Shown here one piece after another: positions 52,869 to 63,675 of a stretch of 64,000 nucleotides of DNA. The notes under the pieces were generated by a model that saw only the letters and a list, made by a program, of their open reading frames with translations, did not search any database and was not told the DNA's origin. Both the position numbers and the translations under genes were made by a program. How positions within the stretch are numbered: position 1 is the stretch's first letter; every line of letters begins with the position of its first letter. The stretch is from Cyanobacteria bacterium SIG29 (GTDB lineage: Bacteria > Cyanobacteriota > Vampirovibrionia > Gastranaerophilales > Gastranaerophilaceae), in assembly GCA_015152515.1 (NCBI GenBank), contig SUTV01000001.1:186001-250000 (forward strand), read 5' to 3'.

Positions 52869-54653
52869 CTACTTTTTTAAAGTTTCTATAAGTTTTTTTA
52901 TTTTTTCTTTTTCTTCTTTTGCAACAAGCAACTTTTCAGTTGATTTCAATATTGAAATTGCCATTTTTTTATTTCCATTAGAATTTAAAAATTCAGCATA
53001 TTCTTTAGCATAAATAACACTAGCTGGCGCTAATCTTTTTAATACAGAAAAATTAGAAATAGCATTTTCTACATCATTACTATTTACAGAACACATTGCC
53101 ATATAATATCTATACTCAGGATTAGAAATATCAATTTCTGCTGCTTCTTTAAAATATGCATACGCATCAATATAATTTTCTAATTTATAATAAGCTTTTC
53201 CTGTGAATTCATAATACAACTTATTTTGCGGAGATATTGAAACCGCTGTTTTAAATAAATTTAAAGCTGATTCATACTCTCCCTTTTCAAAATGAATTCT
53301 ACCATTTATAAAATGTGCTTCAGGTGTATTAATATCCAATTTTAAAGCACAATTAATATTTTCCTTTGCTTCATCAAATTCATTCAGCTCAAATTTTATT
53401 TTAGCTTTTAAAATATATGCTTGAATATATTTATCATTAGCTAACAAAATTTTTTCTATTAATTCTAATGCCTTTGAATATTCTTTTATTTCATAATATG
53501 TTTTTGCTAGCAAATACTTATACTCTAATGACATCGGATTTAAATCTACAGCCTTTTTAACTGACTGGATAGCCTTTTCTCTTAAATTAAGTTTTGAGTA
53601 ATAATATCCTAATGAATAATATGTAAAATCATCCTTATCATTCATCTTTTCAATTTTTTCAATATATTTTTTAGCAAGAGCAAATTCATTATTATTTACG
53701 AATAATAATACTTTCAATGCAATAGAATCAGTATGGTTAGCATTTAAACTTAAAACATAATCAATTAAATTTGAAGCCAATGAAAACTTTTGATTTGTAT
53801 AATATAAATATGCCAAAGTGTAATTATACAAAATATTTTCAGAATCAATAGTTACGGCTTTACAATAACTTTGTTCAGCCTCATTTAAAAATCCTTTTAA
53901 AGAATATATAACGCCTAATTTATAATAATACTCTGCTTCTCTGGAATTTAATTTTATAGCGTAAGAATAATATTTGATAGCGTCCTCAGAATGTTTGTTT
54001 TGATAAGCTATTTCCCCTAACAAAGCAAAAACTCTATCATCATCACCATATTTTAACAAATCAAGCAACAAAGTTTGACACTCATCATACATTTGCTTAT
54101 CAAAAAGCAATTTTGCAAGATTATAACCAGCATCAATATTTCCATCTTGTGCGCTATATGACTTTTTAAAAAATTCTTCTGCACCTTTAAAACAAGACAT
54201 TTTAAAATATGCTAAACCAACCAAATACAATGCTACACTTGATGTGATTTCTTTTTTTGAAGTTTTATACAATGTAATTACTTGCTCAAAACTATTTTCT
54301 TTCAACAAAATATTGAATAAAACTTCTACAGTATCATCAATTTCATATGTTGCATTATACAATTCATCTAATATTTCTTTTGCTTTTTCTATTTCATTCA
54401 ATTTTACACATAATTGAGCATATTGAAGTTTTGCAGCATAATTTTCTGGACTTTTAACACAAATTTGTTCATATAAAGCTTTCGCTCTATCATATTGACA
54501 TAATAAGGAATACAATAATGCTAATTCTTTTAATATTTCAGAACTTTCATTATCAATAGCAAGCGCTTTATAAAAGTAATCCATTGCCTTTTTATAATCG
54601 CCTACATTCTTATATTCAAATGCTTTTTTTATATAATCTGTCAAACTATCCAT
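52869..54653 (-). CDS. Large TPR-repeat protein
   Basis: The 594-residue protein consists almost wholly of tetratricopeptide repeats, about sixteen units of 34 residues, for example YKKAMDYFYKALAIDNESSE, YYYKLGVIYSLKGFLNEAEQ, YYSLGYYYSKLNLREKAIQS and HFINGRIHFEKGEYESALNL. No signal peptide, catalytic domain or membrane segment is visible. A scaffold or assembly role is probable. Its promoter region is shared with divergent uvrB. Confidence 0.85.
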   Translation of the reverse strand: MDSLTDYIKKAFEYKNVGDYKKAMDYFYKALAIDNESSEILKELALLYSLLCQYDRAKALYEQICVKSPENYAAKLQYAQLCVKLNEIEKAKEILDELYNATYEIDDTVEVLFNILLKENSFEQVITLYKTSKKEITSSVALYLVGLAYFKMSCFKGAEEFFKKSYSAQDGNIDAGYNLAKLLFDKQMYDECQTLLLDLLKYGDDDRVFALLGEIAYQNKHSEDAIKYYSYAIKLNSREAEYYYKLGVIYSLKGFLNEAEQSYCKAVTIDSENILYNYTLAYLYYTNQKFSLASNLIDYVLSLNANHTDSIALKVLLFVNNNEFALAKKYIEKIEKMNDKDDFTYYSLGYYYSKLNLREKAIQSVKKAVDLNPMSLEYKYLLAKTYYEIKEYSKALELIEKILLANDKYIQAYILKAKIKFELNEFDEAKENINCALKLDINTPEAHFINGRIHFEKGEYESALNLFKTAVSISPQNKLYYEFTGKAYYKLENYIDAYAYFKEAAEIDISNPEYRYYMAMCSVNSNDVENAISNFSVLKRLAPASVIYAKEYAEFLNSNGNKKMAISILKSTEKLLVAKEEKEKIKKLIETLKK

Positions 54654-54707
54654 TCTTTAATTATATTTTTATCAATCAAAATAGTAAAGACATTATTGAT
54701 AATTTAA

Positions 54708-54713
54708 TATAAA
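54708..54713 (+). promoter_or_regulatory. -10 element of uvrB placing ATG at the predicted mRNA start
   Basis: TATAAA ends eight bases before the uvrB ATG at 54722, and no Shine-Dalgarno sequence precedes it. If used, the transcript starts within a few bases of the ATG. The same arrangement occurs at uvrA. Confidence 0.35.
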
Positions 54714-54721
54714 ATGTGTAT

Positions 54722-56704
54722 ATGGAAAAACAATTTAAAATAGAGTCAAAATATAAACCTTCTGGAGACCAACCAAAAGCCATTGAAAAACTTGTTGATG
54801 GTTTAAATAAAGGATATGATGCGCAAACTTTATTAGGAATAACAGGTTCAGGGAAAACATACACAATTGCAAATGTTATAGAAAAAATGCAAAGACAAAC
54901 ACTTGTTATTGCACACAATAAAACACTTGCAGCACAACTATATAATGAATTTAAAGAACTTTTTCCAAATAATGCGGTAGAATACTTCATTTCATATTAC
55001 GACTATTATCAACCAGAAGCTTACATACCTAGAAGCGATACTTACATTGAAAAATCTGCAACAATAAATGATGAAATTGATAGGCTTCGCCACAATACAA
55101 CAAGAAGCCTGTATGAACGAAATGATGTTATTGTAGTTGCATCTGTTAGTTGCATATACGGTTTAGGCTTGCCAGAACAATATTTAAGTAGCGCATTAAA
55201 AATTGAAGTAGGCGATGAAATAGATAGAAATGCATTTTTAAAAGAACTAGTTAAAATTCAATATAATCGAAATGATGTAGAATTAGAACGTTCTACTTTC
55301 AGACCTCGTGGCGATATTATAGAAATAATGCCTGCTTACGAAAAAATGATTACTAGAATATACTTATTTGGTGATGAAGTTGAAAAAATTGTCAGAATTA
55401 ATCCAGTTTCTGGTGAAATTTTAGAAGAACTTGATTCAACTGTAATATTTCCTGCAGTTCACTACATTTCTGATGAAAATGAAAAAGAAGGCACTATCGC
55501 ACTTATTAGACAAGAAATGCAAGAACAAGTTAAAAAATTTGAGTTTGAAAACAAATTAATAGAAGCTCAACGAATTCATCAAAGAACAAATTATGATATC
55601 GAAATGATTAAAGAAATGGGTTATTGTAGCGGAATTGAAAATTATTCTAGAATTATAGAACGAAGAAAAGCTGGAACTCCACCATCAACGCTATTAGATT
55701 ATTTTAATGACGATTTTCTTTTAGTTATTGATGAATCACACGTTTCTATCCCACAATTAAAAGCAATGTATAATGGCGATCAAGCAAGAAAAAATGTACT
55801 TGTAGATTATGGTTTTAGATTGCCAAGTGCAAAAGACAATCGTCCATTAAAAATTGAAGAATTTTGGTCAAAAGTAGGTCAAAAAATATTTGTTTCTGCA
55901 ACACCTAGTGACTTTGAAAAAGAAACATCTTCTCAATTAATCGAACAAATTATTAGACCAACAGGACTTGTAGATCCTGAAATTTTTGTGAGACCAACAA
56001 AAAACCAAGTTGATGATTTAATTGAAGAAATAAAAAAAGTTACAAATAAAAAAGAACGAATTTTAGTAACAACTCTTACAAAAAAAATGGCAGAAGACTT
56101 ATGCGACTATCTACAACAACTCGGAATAAAAGTAAGATACTTACATAGCGAAATAGTTTCTATTGAAAGAGTTGAAATTTTAAGAGACTTACGACTTGGA
56201 GTTTTTGATGTATTAATTGGCGTTAATTTGCTTCGTGAAGGTTTAGACATACCTGAAGTTTCTCTAGTAGCAATTATGGATGCAGATAAAGAAGGTTTTC
56301 TACGTTCTGAAACAAGCTTAATTCAAACAATAGGTAGAGCGGCAAGAAATGTATGTTCTAAAGTTATTATGTATGCAGATAAAATAACCGATAGTATGGA
56401 TAGAGCCATTAAAGAAACTGAAAGACGCAGAGCAATACAACTTGAATACAACAAAATAAACAACATTACACCGAAAACAATTAAAAAACCAATTGAAAAT
56501 AATTTACTTCAATTAGTAGCTAGCTACCGAAATATTGAAGACATTGTAGCTGAAGAAATGATTGAACATAATATCAGCAAAAAAGATTTACCAAAATTGC
56601 TTGATAAACTTGAAAAATCAATGAAAAAAGCCGCTTCTATACTAGATTTTGAAAGAGCGGCTGAAATCAGAAATCAAATTAAAAAGCTTAAAAATTTAAC
56701 TTAA
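54722..56704 (+). CDS. uvrB: Excinuclease ABC subunit B
   Basis: UvrB verifies DNA damage and positions UvrC. The 660-residue protein has Walker [16 protein letters not shown], the beta-hairpin [21 protein letters not shown]-like [12 protein letters not shown], helicase motif [17 protein letters not shown] and QTIGRAARN, and a C-terminal UVR domain ([14 protein letters not shown]). I start at ATG 54722; GTG 54716 is in frame but lacks support. Length is standard. The stop overlaps the convergent membrane protein gene by TTAA. Confidence 0.97.
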   Translation: MEKQFKIESKYKPSGDQPKAIEKLVDGLNKGYDAQTLLGITGSGKTYTIANVIEKMQRQTLVIAHNKTLAAQLYNEFKELFPNNAVEYFISYYDYYQPEAYIPRSDTYIEKSATINDEIDRLRHNTTRSLYERNDVIVVASVSCIYGLGLPEQYLSSALKIEVGDEIDRNAFLKELVKIQYNRNDVELERSTFRPRGDIIEIMPAYEKMITRIYLFGDEVEKIVRINPVSGEILEELDSTVIFPAVHYISDENEKEGTIALIRQEMQEQVKKFEFENKLIEAQRIHQRTNYDIEMIKEMGYCSGIENYSRIIERRKAGTPPSTLLDYFNDDFLLVIDESHVSIPQLKAMYNGDQARKNVLVDYGFRLPSAKDNRPLKIEEFWSKVGQKIFVSATPSDFEKETSSQLIEQIIRPTGLVDPEIFVRPTKNQVDDLIEEIKKVTNKKERILVTTLTKKMAEDLCDYLQQLGIKVRYLHSEIVSIERVEILRDLRLGVFDVLIGVNLLREGLDIPEVSLVAIMDADKEGFLRSETSLIQTIGRAARNVCSKVIMYADKITDSMDRAIKETERRRAIQLEYNKINNITPKTIKKPIENNLLQLVASYRNIEDIVAEEMIEHNISKKDLPKLLDKLEKSMKKAASILDFERAAEIRNQIKKLKNLT

Positions 56705-57408
56705 ATATCTTCCTTTACAACAACTGGAATAACTTCATCATACATATCTGAACAATATGAATACAAAGTTAAGAAAGATATAACAAAAGATAAACTATAA
56801 ACAATGTTTAAAACTGTATCATTTTCAAGCATATTAATAAACAAATAATAGAATAACACTGTTAATAAAAATAGAGTAAAGAAGTATTGAAGAATAAAAG
56901 ATAAAAACTGTACAGAAAAATTTCCACCAGCTTCTATTATGATATTAAATTTGAATATATCTGAAAATTTTCCTCTTGCTGAATACAAAACAGCTGGTAT
57001 AAACACAAATGGAGAAAGAAATAAAGTTACACAAATATAAATAACCCACATAATAAATGGCTCAAGGATTACATTTTCAATAATATAATTCATTATATAA
57101 AGATAAATCATTATTAAAGGTAATGAAATCAAGCTTGTTACTATTGAATACTTAAAAAAGCTTGGCAAATGAAACAAACTTGGCAAGAATGGTGATTTAT
57201 TATTGATATTTTGGTGCATTAAAAACCCTGCACAACCAAAATAAACAAGAGAAAGTAGTACAAGCATTAAAACATTACTACTTGAATCTAGCTGGTCTAT
57301 TATATTATTATCTAAAACCATAAAAATAGGAGCAGCCAATATAGGCAATTTTAATGCCCACCATTTATCACTAGAAATATTTCTTATTGCATTAATTATT
57401 GAAGCCAT
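56701..57408 (-). CDS. Multi-pass membrane protein (DUF4013-like)
   Basis: The 235-residue protein has about six hydrophobic helices, including [40 protein letters not shown] and [20 protein letters not shown]. The pattern resembles DUF4013 proteins, an uncharacterised membrane family, but the match is not strong. It follows ftsH by 8 bases in the same direction and is probably co-transcribed with it. Confidence 0.6.
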   Translation of the reverse strand: MASIINAIRNISSDKWWALKLPILAAPIFMVLDNNIIDQLDSSSNVLMLVLLSLVYFGCAGFLMHQNINNKSPFLPSLFHLPSFFKYSIVTSLISLPLIMIYLYIMNYIIENVILEPFIMWVIYICVTLFLSPFVFIPAVLYSARGKFSDIFKFNIIIEAGGNFSVQFLSFILQYFFTLFLLTVLFYYLFINMLENDTVLNIVYSLSFVISFLTLYSYCSDMYDEVIPVVVKEDI

Positions 57409-57416
57409 AATTCACC

Positions 57417-59285
57417 TTATAATTTATCTACGAACTCTTCGCCTTTTATATTAGCGATAATTTGAGTAACATCTGCATCTTCTAAAGTTTCTTTTTCTAA
57501 TAATTCTTTCGCAATTGCATCAAGTAAATCTCTATTATCAGATAAAAGTTGTTTTGCTACTTCATATCTTTCATCAATAATTCTCTTAATTTCTCTATCT
57601 AAATCAGCAGCGAATTCTTCTGAAAAATCTCTTGTTGTACCAAAATCTCTGCCCATAAATACATGTTCTTGTGATTTACCATATGTCATTGCACCCATTT
57701 TTTCAGACATACCCCATTGTGAAACCATCTTTTTAGCAATAGATGTAACTTTTTCTATATCACTTGAAGCACCTGTTGAAATTTTATCCACGCCATATAC
57801 AATTTCTTCAGCAACTCTACCACCCAATGTCATTGTAATTTGGTCTAATAATTTAGCTTTGCTAACATGTACTTTATTGTCTTCAGGTCTTGTCCAAGTT
57901 ATTCCTAATGCATATCCGCGTGGAATAATTGTAACCTTATGCAATTCATCACAATTTTTCAATAACTTCGCTAAAAGAGCATGACCAACTTCATGATAAG
58001 AAGTTATTTCCTTATCTTCATCAGTCATAACTTTACTTTTCTTTTCTATACCAGCAATAACTCTATCGATTGCGGCATCAACTTCTTCCATATTAATAGC
58101 TGCTTTATTTTTTCTTGCCGCAAGTAAAGCTGATTCATTTAACAAACTTTGTAAATCTGCACCTGTAAAACCTGGAGTGCGTTTTGCTAAAACTTTTAAA
58201 TCAACATCTATATCTAATGGTTTTCCCTTTGCATGAACATTTAATATTTGTTCTCTACCTTTTACATCAGGCAAACTTACCATTATTTGTCTATCAAATC
58301 TACCTGGTCTTAATAAAGCATTATCTAAAATATCAGGTCTATTTGTAGCAGCTAAAATAATAATATTTGTATTACCATCAAAACCATCCATTTCTACTAA
58401 CAATTGGTTAAGAGTTTGTTCTCTTTCATCATGGCCACCGCCAAGACCAGCGCCTCTTTGACGACCTACAGCATCAATTTCGTCAATAAAAACTATACAA
58501 GGTTGATGTTTTTTTGCTTGTTCAAATAAATCTCTAACTCTTGAAGCACCAACACCAACGAACATTTCAACAAAATCTGAACCACTAATTGAAAAGAATG
58601 GAACACCAGCTTCACCAGCAACAGCTTTTGCCATCAATGTTTTACCTGTACCAGGAGCACCAACCAAAAGAACACCTTTTGGAATTTTTGCTCCAAGTTT
58701 CATATATTTTTCACCATTTTTTAAGAAATCAACAATTTCTTCTAATTCTTGTTTTTCTTCATCAATACCAGCAACATCTTTAAAAGTAATTTTTACCTTA
58801 CTATCTAGCATCATTTTAGCTTTACTTTTACCGAATGATAACGCTTGTGAACCACCACTTTGAACCATTTTTGCCAATATAATAAAAAATACTATTATTA
58901 CTAAAATTGGAAGAGCAGTTCCCATTAAGCCCATAAATGATGAAGATTCATTTGCTTTTTTAATTTCTACATTTACATTATTTTCTGATAGTACAGGATA
59001 TAAAGTAGTGTCATTAACAGGAATATTTGCTTTATATCTTAATGAAGCAGTTACAGTTTCCTTTCCATCAATAATTGTTTTTATATCATCATTAACTGGA
59101 ACAGCAGTAACTGTATCATTTTCAATAACAACTTCTTTTATTTCAGAATTTTTTACTTTTGATAAAAATTCTGTATAAGAAAGTGTTTTTGTTGAGGTTG
59201 TTGGTCCTGCAAAAAGCATAGACGCCAATGCTAAAACTAAAATACCAACAACTAACCAAATTCCCATTGATTGATTTTTATTCAT
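57417..59285 (-). CDS. ftsH: ATP-dependent zinc metalloprotease FtsH
   Basis: FtsH degrades damaged membrane and cytoplasmic proteins. The 622-residue protein has two membrane helices (about 9-28 and 120-140) around a periplasmic domain, then AAA+ motifs [15 protein letters not shown] (Walker A), [16 protein letters not shown] (Walker B), [10 protein letters not shown] (SRH), and the zinc site [10 protein letters not shown] with a later Asp/Glu in the M41 domain. AAGGA precedes the ATG. It is followed by the membrane protein gene. Confidence 0.97.
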   Translation of the reverse strand: MNKNQSMGIWLVVGILVLALASMLFAGPTTSTKTLSYTEFLSKVKNSEIKEVVIENDTVTAVPVNDDIKTIIDGKETVTASLRYKANIPVNDTTLYPVLSENNVNVEIKKANESSSFMGLMGTALPILVIIVFFIILAKMVQSGGSQALSFGKSKAKMMLDSKVKITFKDVAGIDEEKQELEEIVDFLKNGEKYMKLGAKIPKGVLLVGAPGTGKTLMAKAVAGEAGVPFFSISGSDFVEMFVGVGASRVRDLFEQAKKHQPCIVFIDEIDAVGRQRGAGLGGGHDEREQTLNQLLVEMDGFDGNTNIIILAATNRPDILDNALLRPGRFDRQIMVSLPDVKGREQILNVHAKGKPLDIDVDLKVLAKRTPGFTGADLQSLLNESALLAARKNKAAINMEEVDAAIDRVIAGIEKKSKVMTDEDKEITSYHEVGHALLAKLLKNCDELHKVTIIPRGYALGITWTRPEDNKVHVSKAKLLDQITMTLGGRVAEEIVYGVDKISTGASSDIEKVTSIAKKMVSQWGMSEKMGAMTYGKSQEHVFMGRDFGTTRDFSEEFAADLDREIKRIIDERYEVAKQLLSDNRDLLDAIAKELLEKETLEDADVTQIIANIKGEEFVDKL

Positions 59286-59326
59286 TTTATATCCTTTACC
59301 TAAATATTTTTCTTAAATTATAACAC

Positions 59327-60712
59327 CTAGTTTACTCTACCGTAAACATCTTCATAACGAATAATATCATCTTCACTGATATAATCGCCTTTTTGCACCT
59401 CAAGAATTTTAACAATTTCTTTTGTATGGTTTTGAAGTGAATGTTTTGCTTGAAGAGGGATATCAATACTTTGTCTTTTTTCCAAAGTATGAACTTCTCC
59501 TTCTAAAACAACTGTTGCAACACCTTCTAAAACAACCCAATGTTCACTTCTATGATTATGAGATTGTAATGACAATTTATGTCCTGGTGATACAGTGATA
59601 ATTTTTGATAACCAACCATTACCACCATTTAAACAAGTATAAAAGCCCCAAGGTCTAAAAACTGTTTTATGAGTTTCTGCAACTTCATTTTTATCAGATT
59701 TCAATTTTTGTACAATTTTACCTATTTCTGAAGTTCTATTTTTATCACATACCAAAACTGCATCTTCTGTTTCAACAACAATAACATTTTTCATGCCAGC
59801 AACGGCAACTAATTCTTTAGAAGAATAAACCAAAGAATCAGATACTTTATCTAAAATAACATTACCTTGTATAACATTTTCTTTTGAATCTTTATTAGAA
59901 TTAGAATAAATAGCCTGCCAAGAACCATTATCAACCCAATCGGTATCTAATTCAACAAAAGCGATATTTTCTGCTTTTTCTATTACAGCATAATCTAATG
60001 AAATTTTTTGAATATTTTCAAAATATTCATATTTTATTTTGTTATTTTCATCAAACATATCTTTAGAAAAACCAACACAAGCTTCTGGCGCATAATGTTC
60101 AATAGCTTTTTTCAACACAGAAATTTTAGAAACGAAAATACCACTATTCCAAAAATAATTACCATCTTCAACGAAAGAAGTTGCAACTTCTAATGATGGT
60201 TTTTCAACGAATTTTTCTACTTTTTTTCCATTTTTAATTTTTTCGCCAGCCTTTATATAGCCAAAACCAACTTCAGGATAAGTAGGTTTAACGCCAAGCG
60301 CTACAATATAATTATTTTTTGCACACAATTTAGCGTTTTCAATCGCTTCAATAAATTTTTCTTTATCATTTATAGAAAAATCACAAGGTAAGATTACAAC
60401 AGTATCATCCTTCTTACCTTCTAAATATGTTAATGCAGCAGCAACTGCACCTGCTGTATTTTTAGACATAGGTTCTGCAATTACAATTGGATTTTTACAC
60501 AAAGCCATTAACTGCATTTTAGTATCATTTAGTAATCTTACATTTGTAGTTGTAACAATATTTTTTTCAAGAGCTAAACTAGAAACAACCTCATAAGTAT
60601 TTTGAAGCAAAGTTTTTTTATCGTTAAGCTTCAATAAAGATTTTGGTGATGCAGACCTTGATATAGGCCATAATCTTTCCCCTGAACCACCTGCCAAAAT
60701 TATACACTTCAT
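59327..60712 (-). CDS. manC: Mannose-1-phosphate guanylyltransferase/mannose-6-phosphate isomerase
   Basis: The 461-residue bifunctional enzyme makes GDP-mannose and may also isomerise fructose 6-phosphate. The N-terminal domain has LAGGSGERLWPISRSASPKS (pyrophosphorylase signature) and VEKPSLEVA. The C-terminal cupin (about 350-461) has FRPWGFYTCL and HNHRSEHWVVLEG, metal-binding residues of type II phosphomannose isomerase. It feeds surface glycan synthesis. It is a single gene divergent from the MerR-like regulator. Confidence 0.93.
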   Translation of the reverse strand: MKCIILAGGSGERLWPISRSASPKSLLKLNDKKTLLQNTYEVVSSLALEKNIVTTTNVRLLNDTKMQLMALCKNPIVIAEPMSKNTAGAVAAALTYLEGKKDDTVVILPCDFSINDKEKFIEAIENAKLCAKNNYIVALGVKPTYPEVGFGYIKAGEKIKNGKKVEKFVEKPSLEVATSFVEDGNYFWNSGIFVSKISVLKKAIEHYAPEACVGFSKDMFDENNKIKYEYFENIQKISLDYAVIEKAENIAFVELDTDWVDNGSWQAIYSNSNKDSKENVIQGNVILDKVSDSLVYSSKELVAVAGMKNVIVVETEDAVLVCDKNRTSEIGKIVQKLKSDKNEVAETHKTVFRPWGFYTCLNGGNGWLSKIITVSPGHKLSLQSHNHRSEHWVVLEGVATVVLEGEVHTLEKRQSIDIPLQAKHSLQNHTKEIVKILEVQKGDYISEDDIIRYEDVYGRVN

Positions 60713-60799
60713 TTAGATACTCCTATACCTATATAAATATACTAACACAAACCTTTTTCACGACAAATTGCAAAGATATGTAAATATAGTTATCATTTT

Positions 60800-60828
60800 T
60801 CGACAAAAAAATTAAAAATAGTTATAAT
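60800..60828 (+). promoter_or_regulatory. Promoter of the MerR-like gene
   Basis: TCGACA at 60800-60805 and a perfect TATAAT at 60823-60828 with 17-base spacing lie 44 bases before the start codon. Confidence 0.55.
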
Positions 60829-60871
60829 ATTCTTATGAGCTTTCATGCTTAATATAGAGGGGATTGTTTAC

Positions 60872-61399
60872 ATGGGAATATCTGTGGTAGATAGTATTGA
60901 GAATAAAGAGTTTTCGCCTAAAGAAATTAGGGAAATGCTTGGCATTGATAATTCGAGAATTCAAGAATTATGTAAAATGGCTGATATTAAACTTAAAAAG
61001 AATAATAGAGGCTTAACTTATTTTACAAAAGATGATGCAACTACTCTTCGTGAATTTTCTTCAAAAGCTAACACTGCCCTAACTGTCCCATCTAAAAATA
61101 CTGTTTTAAAAGGCACAAACTCTATATCAAATGCTTCTATTGTACAATTAGTTGATACATTAAAAGGTATTGAATCTTCTATTACAAATAGAATTACATC
61201 TTTACTTGATGAAAAACTTGATGGTATGGATGATGTTGTAATGGAATTAATCAGAGTTAAAACTGAAAATGAAACAATGAGATTTAAAATCAATGAATTA
61301 AATAAAGAAAACTATAGATTGAAAAAAGAAGTAAACTCTTTCAAAAAAGTTCCATTTGGCTTCTACGCTAAAGCTTCTTCTGAAAATAGCTTATTCTAA
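60872..61399 (+). CDS. MerR-like DNA-binding protein with C-terminal coiled coil
   Basis: The 175-residue protein has a MerR-type winged helix (about 13-60: SPKEIREMLGIDNSRIQELC, GLTYFTKDDATTLREF) and a C-terminal helical region (about 95-165: TRITSLLDEKLDGMDDVVME, NETMRFKINELNKENYRLKK) that is probably a dimerising coiled coil. No effector-binding domain is seen. GAGGGG lies 9 bases before ATG 60872; the ATG at 60845 is an alternative. The frame overlaps the nagA end by 4 bases. Confidence 0.75.
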   Translation: MGISVVDSIENKEFSPKEIREMLGIDNSRIQELCKMADIKLKKNNRGLTYFTKDDATTLREFSSKANTALTVPSKNTVLKGTNSISNASIVQLVDTLKGIESSITNRITSLLDEKLDGMDDVVMELIRVKTENETMRFKINELNKENYRLKKEVNSFKKVPFGFYAKASSENSLF

Positions 61400-62319
61400 A
61401 GAAGTTCAACTTTTTCAATTCTGTTTAATTCATTCCAATAGACATTAAGATTATTATTTAAATTATGATATTTTAATTGATTAGAAGATGCACAAATAAG
61501 TGCATCTTTTAAATTTAATATATTTTTATCTACTAAATTTTTAACAATATCAGCTAATAACATAGAACTTCCAGCAAATACTCCATCTGCATTTACAAGC
61601 CTGCCATTTTTATTAAATATTAATTGCGAAGCAAATATGTGTTCATTTTTTTCACTATGTGCCAAAGGTAATGCATCACTAATCAACAATATTTGACTTA
61701 AATCTTTTTGTTTAAAAGTCAATTTTAAAACATCATCATTTATATGCATAGAATCAGCAATAAGTTCTACATAAATATTCTCAACTAAAGCACTAACAAC
61801 AGTTGAGTCATCCCTATGAGAAAAATTACCCATAGCATTATACAAATGAGTGACTTGATTTACATTTGATAAATCAGTTGCTAAAGTATGACCAGCTGAA
61901 ACCTTAACACCTTTTGAATGCAAATATTTAGTAAATTCGCCATTGTTATCAAGTTCTGGAGCTAAAGTTACTATCTTTATAATTTCATCATCAATTTGTT
62001 TATATTTTTCTATTTCAAGTGGAAGAATATATTCTTTATTATGTATGCCAGCTTTATTTGAATTTATAAATGGACCTTCCAAATGAACACCTACAATTTG
62101 AGCCATTTTTTTTGTTTGTAGTGATTTAGCTTCTTTTACAACATTAAGACGCTCTTTTATAACATCAATTTTATCAGTCATAATAGTAGGGAAATAATAA
62201 CCAACACCATAATTTAACAACTTTTTTGAAACTTCAAGCATATCTAAAGTACTACAAGTCATAAAATCAATGCCAAAGGCACCGTGTATATGTTGCTCAA
62301 CTAAAGCTTGTGAAATCAT
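61396..62319 (-). CDS. nagA: N-acetylglucosamine-6-phosphate deacetylase, barrel only
   Basis: NagA removes acetate from GlcNAc-6-phosphate. The 307-residue protein starts at EQHIHG (H10, H12) and has the other site residues: HLEGPF (E81), SAGHT (H144), THLYNAMG (H158) and ISDALPLAH (D215). Family proteins are about 380 residues and have a beta-sandwich domain made of N- and C-terminal strands; both parts are missing here. The start is real: GAGGTAG precedes it and it lies 3 bases after the rpe stop. The barrel may still bind metal. It overlaps the MerR-like gene end by 4 bases. Confidence 0.85.
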   Translation of the reverse strand: MISQALVEQHIHGAFGIDFMTCSTLDMLEVSKKLLNYGVGYYFPTIMTDKIDVIKERLNVVKEAKSLQTKKMAQIVGVHLEGPFINSNKAGIHNKEYILPLEIEKYKQIDDEIIKIVTLAPELDNNGEFTKYLHSKGVKVSAGHTLATDLSNVNQVTHLYNAMGNFSHRDDSTVVSALVENIYVELIADSMHINDDVLKLTFKQKDLSQILLISDALPLAHSEKNEHIFASQLIFNKNGRLVNADGVFAGSSMLLADIVKNLVDKNILNLKDALICASSNQLKYHNLNNNLNVYWNELNRIEKVELL

Positions 62320-62322
62320 AAT

Positions 62323-62955
62323 CTACCTCAATGAAGCAATAGCTTCCTTCATATTATCACTTGAAAATACATAATTACCTGCAACTAAAGCATTAGCACC
62401 AAGTTTTTTGCAATATTGTGCAGTTTCTGCATTAATACCACCATCAACTTCAATAATTAAATCTTTATCTGTATATGCTCTTATTTCAATAATTTTATCA
62501 GCACAATCTTTCATAAATTTTTGACCACCAAATCCAGGTTCAACAGTCATAACTAAAATCAAATCAACTAAATCTAAATAAGGTTTAATTTCATTTACAG
62601 ATGTGTTTGGTTTTATTGATAAACCAACTTTAATACCATAAGACTTAATTATATTAATAACTTCAAAAGTTTTTTCTTTTGTTGCTTCATAATGAAAGGT
62701 AATAATATCAGAACCTGCCAACGCAAAATCTTTAACATATTTAGCAGGATTATCAATCATCAAATGTACATCTAAAGGAATTGATGTAATTGGTTTAATT
62801 GCTTTAACAACAGGAGCACCAATCGTCAAATTAGGAACAAAATGTCCATCCATAACATCTACATGCACCCAATCTGCACCATTTTCTTCAAGGCGTTTTA
62901 TTTCAGCCTCTAAATTAGCAAAATCACTTGATAAAATTGATGGAGCTATAATCAT
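62323..62955 (-). CDS. rpe: Ribulose-phosphate 3-epimerase
   Basis: Rpe interconverts ribulose 5-phosphate and xylulose 5-phosphate. The 210-residue TIM barrel has APSILSSDFANL, WVHVDVMDGHFVPNLTIG, VHLMIDNPAKYVKDF, TVEPGFGGQKF and IEVDGGINAETAQ, all metal- and substrate-binding segments. It follows rnc by 3 bases and precedes nagA by 3 bases, so rnc-rpe-nagA look like one operon. Confidence 0.96.
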   Translation of the reverse strand: MIIAPSILSSDFANLEAEIKRLEENGADWVHVDVMDGHFVPNLTIGAPVVKAIKPITSIPLDVHLMIDNPAKYVKDFALAGSDIITFHYEATKEKTFEVINIIKSYGIKVGLSIKPNTSVNEIKPYLDLVDLILVMTVEPGFGGQKFMKDCADKIIEIRAYTDKDLIIEVDGGINAETAQYCKKLGANALVAGNYVFSSDNMKEAIASLR

Positions 62956-62958
62956 TTT

Positions 62959-63675
62959 TTATTCCTTCACTATATTTAATTTTTTCAACGCATTAAATGC
63001 AGCAATTTTTTCTGCTTCTTTTTTTGTCTTTGCTTCACCAGAACCTAATACATCTCCCTGATAACTCACACTAACAATATATGTTTTATCATGAGCCTGA
63101 CCAAATTCTTCAACAAGTTCATATTCTGGTAAACTTTTTGTTTTACCTTGAGTATATTGTTGTAAAAGTTCCTTTGAATTATACATAAATAAAACCATTG
63201 AAACATCTACATTAATTTTCGAATAAACATTACATATAAAATTTTTAGCCACGTCAAAACCCAAAGATTTAAAAACAGCACCAAAAACAGCCTCCATAGC
63301 ACAAGCTAAAATAGACTCTTTTTTTCTACCGCCATCTTTTTCCTCATGTACACCCATTTTAATAAACGGAGCCAACCCAATTTCATTAGCCAATTTTGCT
63401 AAAAATTCATCACTAACTAAATAACTTCTAATTTTAGTTAATTTGCCCTCATCATAATTTGGATATTTGTCATATAAATCTTCACTCATAACAAGACGAA
63501 GAACACTATCACCCAAAAATTCCAAACGTTCATAGTCAGGCATATTTTCTTCATTATTTTCATAATTGAAAGACGGATGAGTCAGAGCCATCTCTAAAAG
63601 CTCTACATCCGTCTTTTCTATATCGAAATTTTTAAGAAAAATTTTTAATTGTTTTTTTTTAGCCGCAAATGACAT
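62959..63675 (-). CDS. rnc: Ribonuclease III
   Basis: RNase III cleaves double-stranded RNA, including rRNA precursors. The 238-residue protein has the signature ERLEFLGDSVLRLVMSE and later an acid ILACAMEAVFGAVF, followed by a double-stranded RNA-binding domain (LLQQYTQGKTKSLPEYELVE, KEAEKIAAFNALKKL). I start at ATG 63675, not TTG 63681. It overlaps the end of cdsA. Confidence 0.95.
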   Translation of the reverse strand: MSFAAKKKQLKIFLKNFDIEKTDVELLEMALTHPSFNYENNEENMPDYERLEFLGDSVLRLVMSEDLYDKYPNYDEGKLTKIRSYLVSDEFLAKLANEIGLAPFIKMGVHEEKDGGRKKESILACAMEAVFGAVFKSLGFDVAKNFICNVYSKINVDVSMVLFMYNSKELLQQYTQGKTKSLPEYELVEEFGQAHDKTYIVSVSYQGDVLGSGEAKTKKEAEKIAAFNALKKLNIVKE

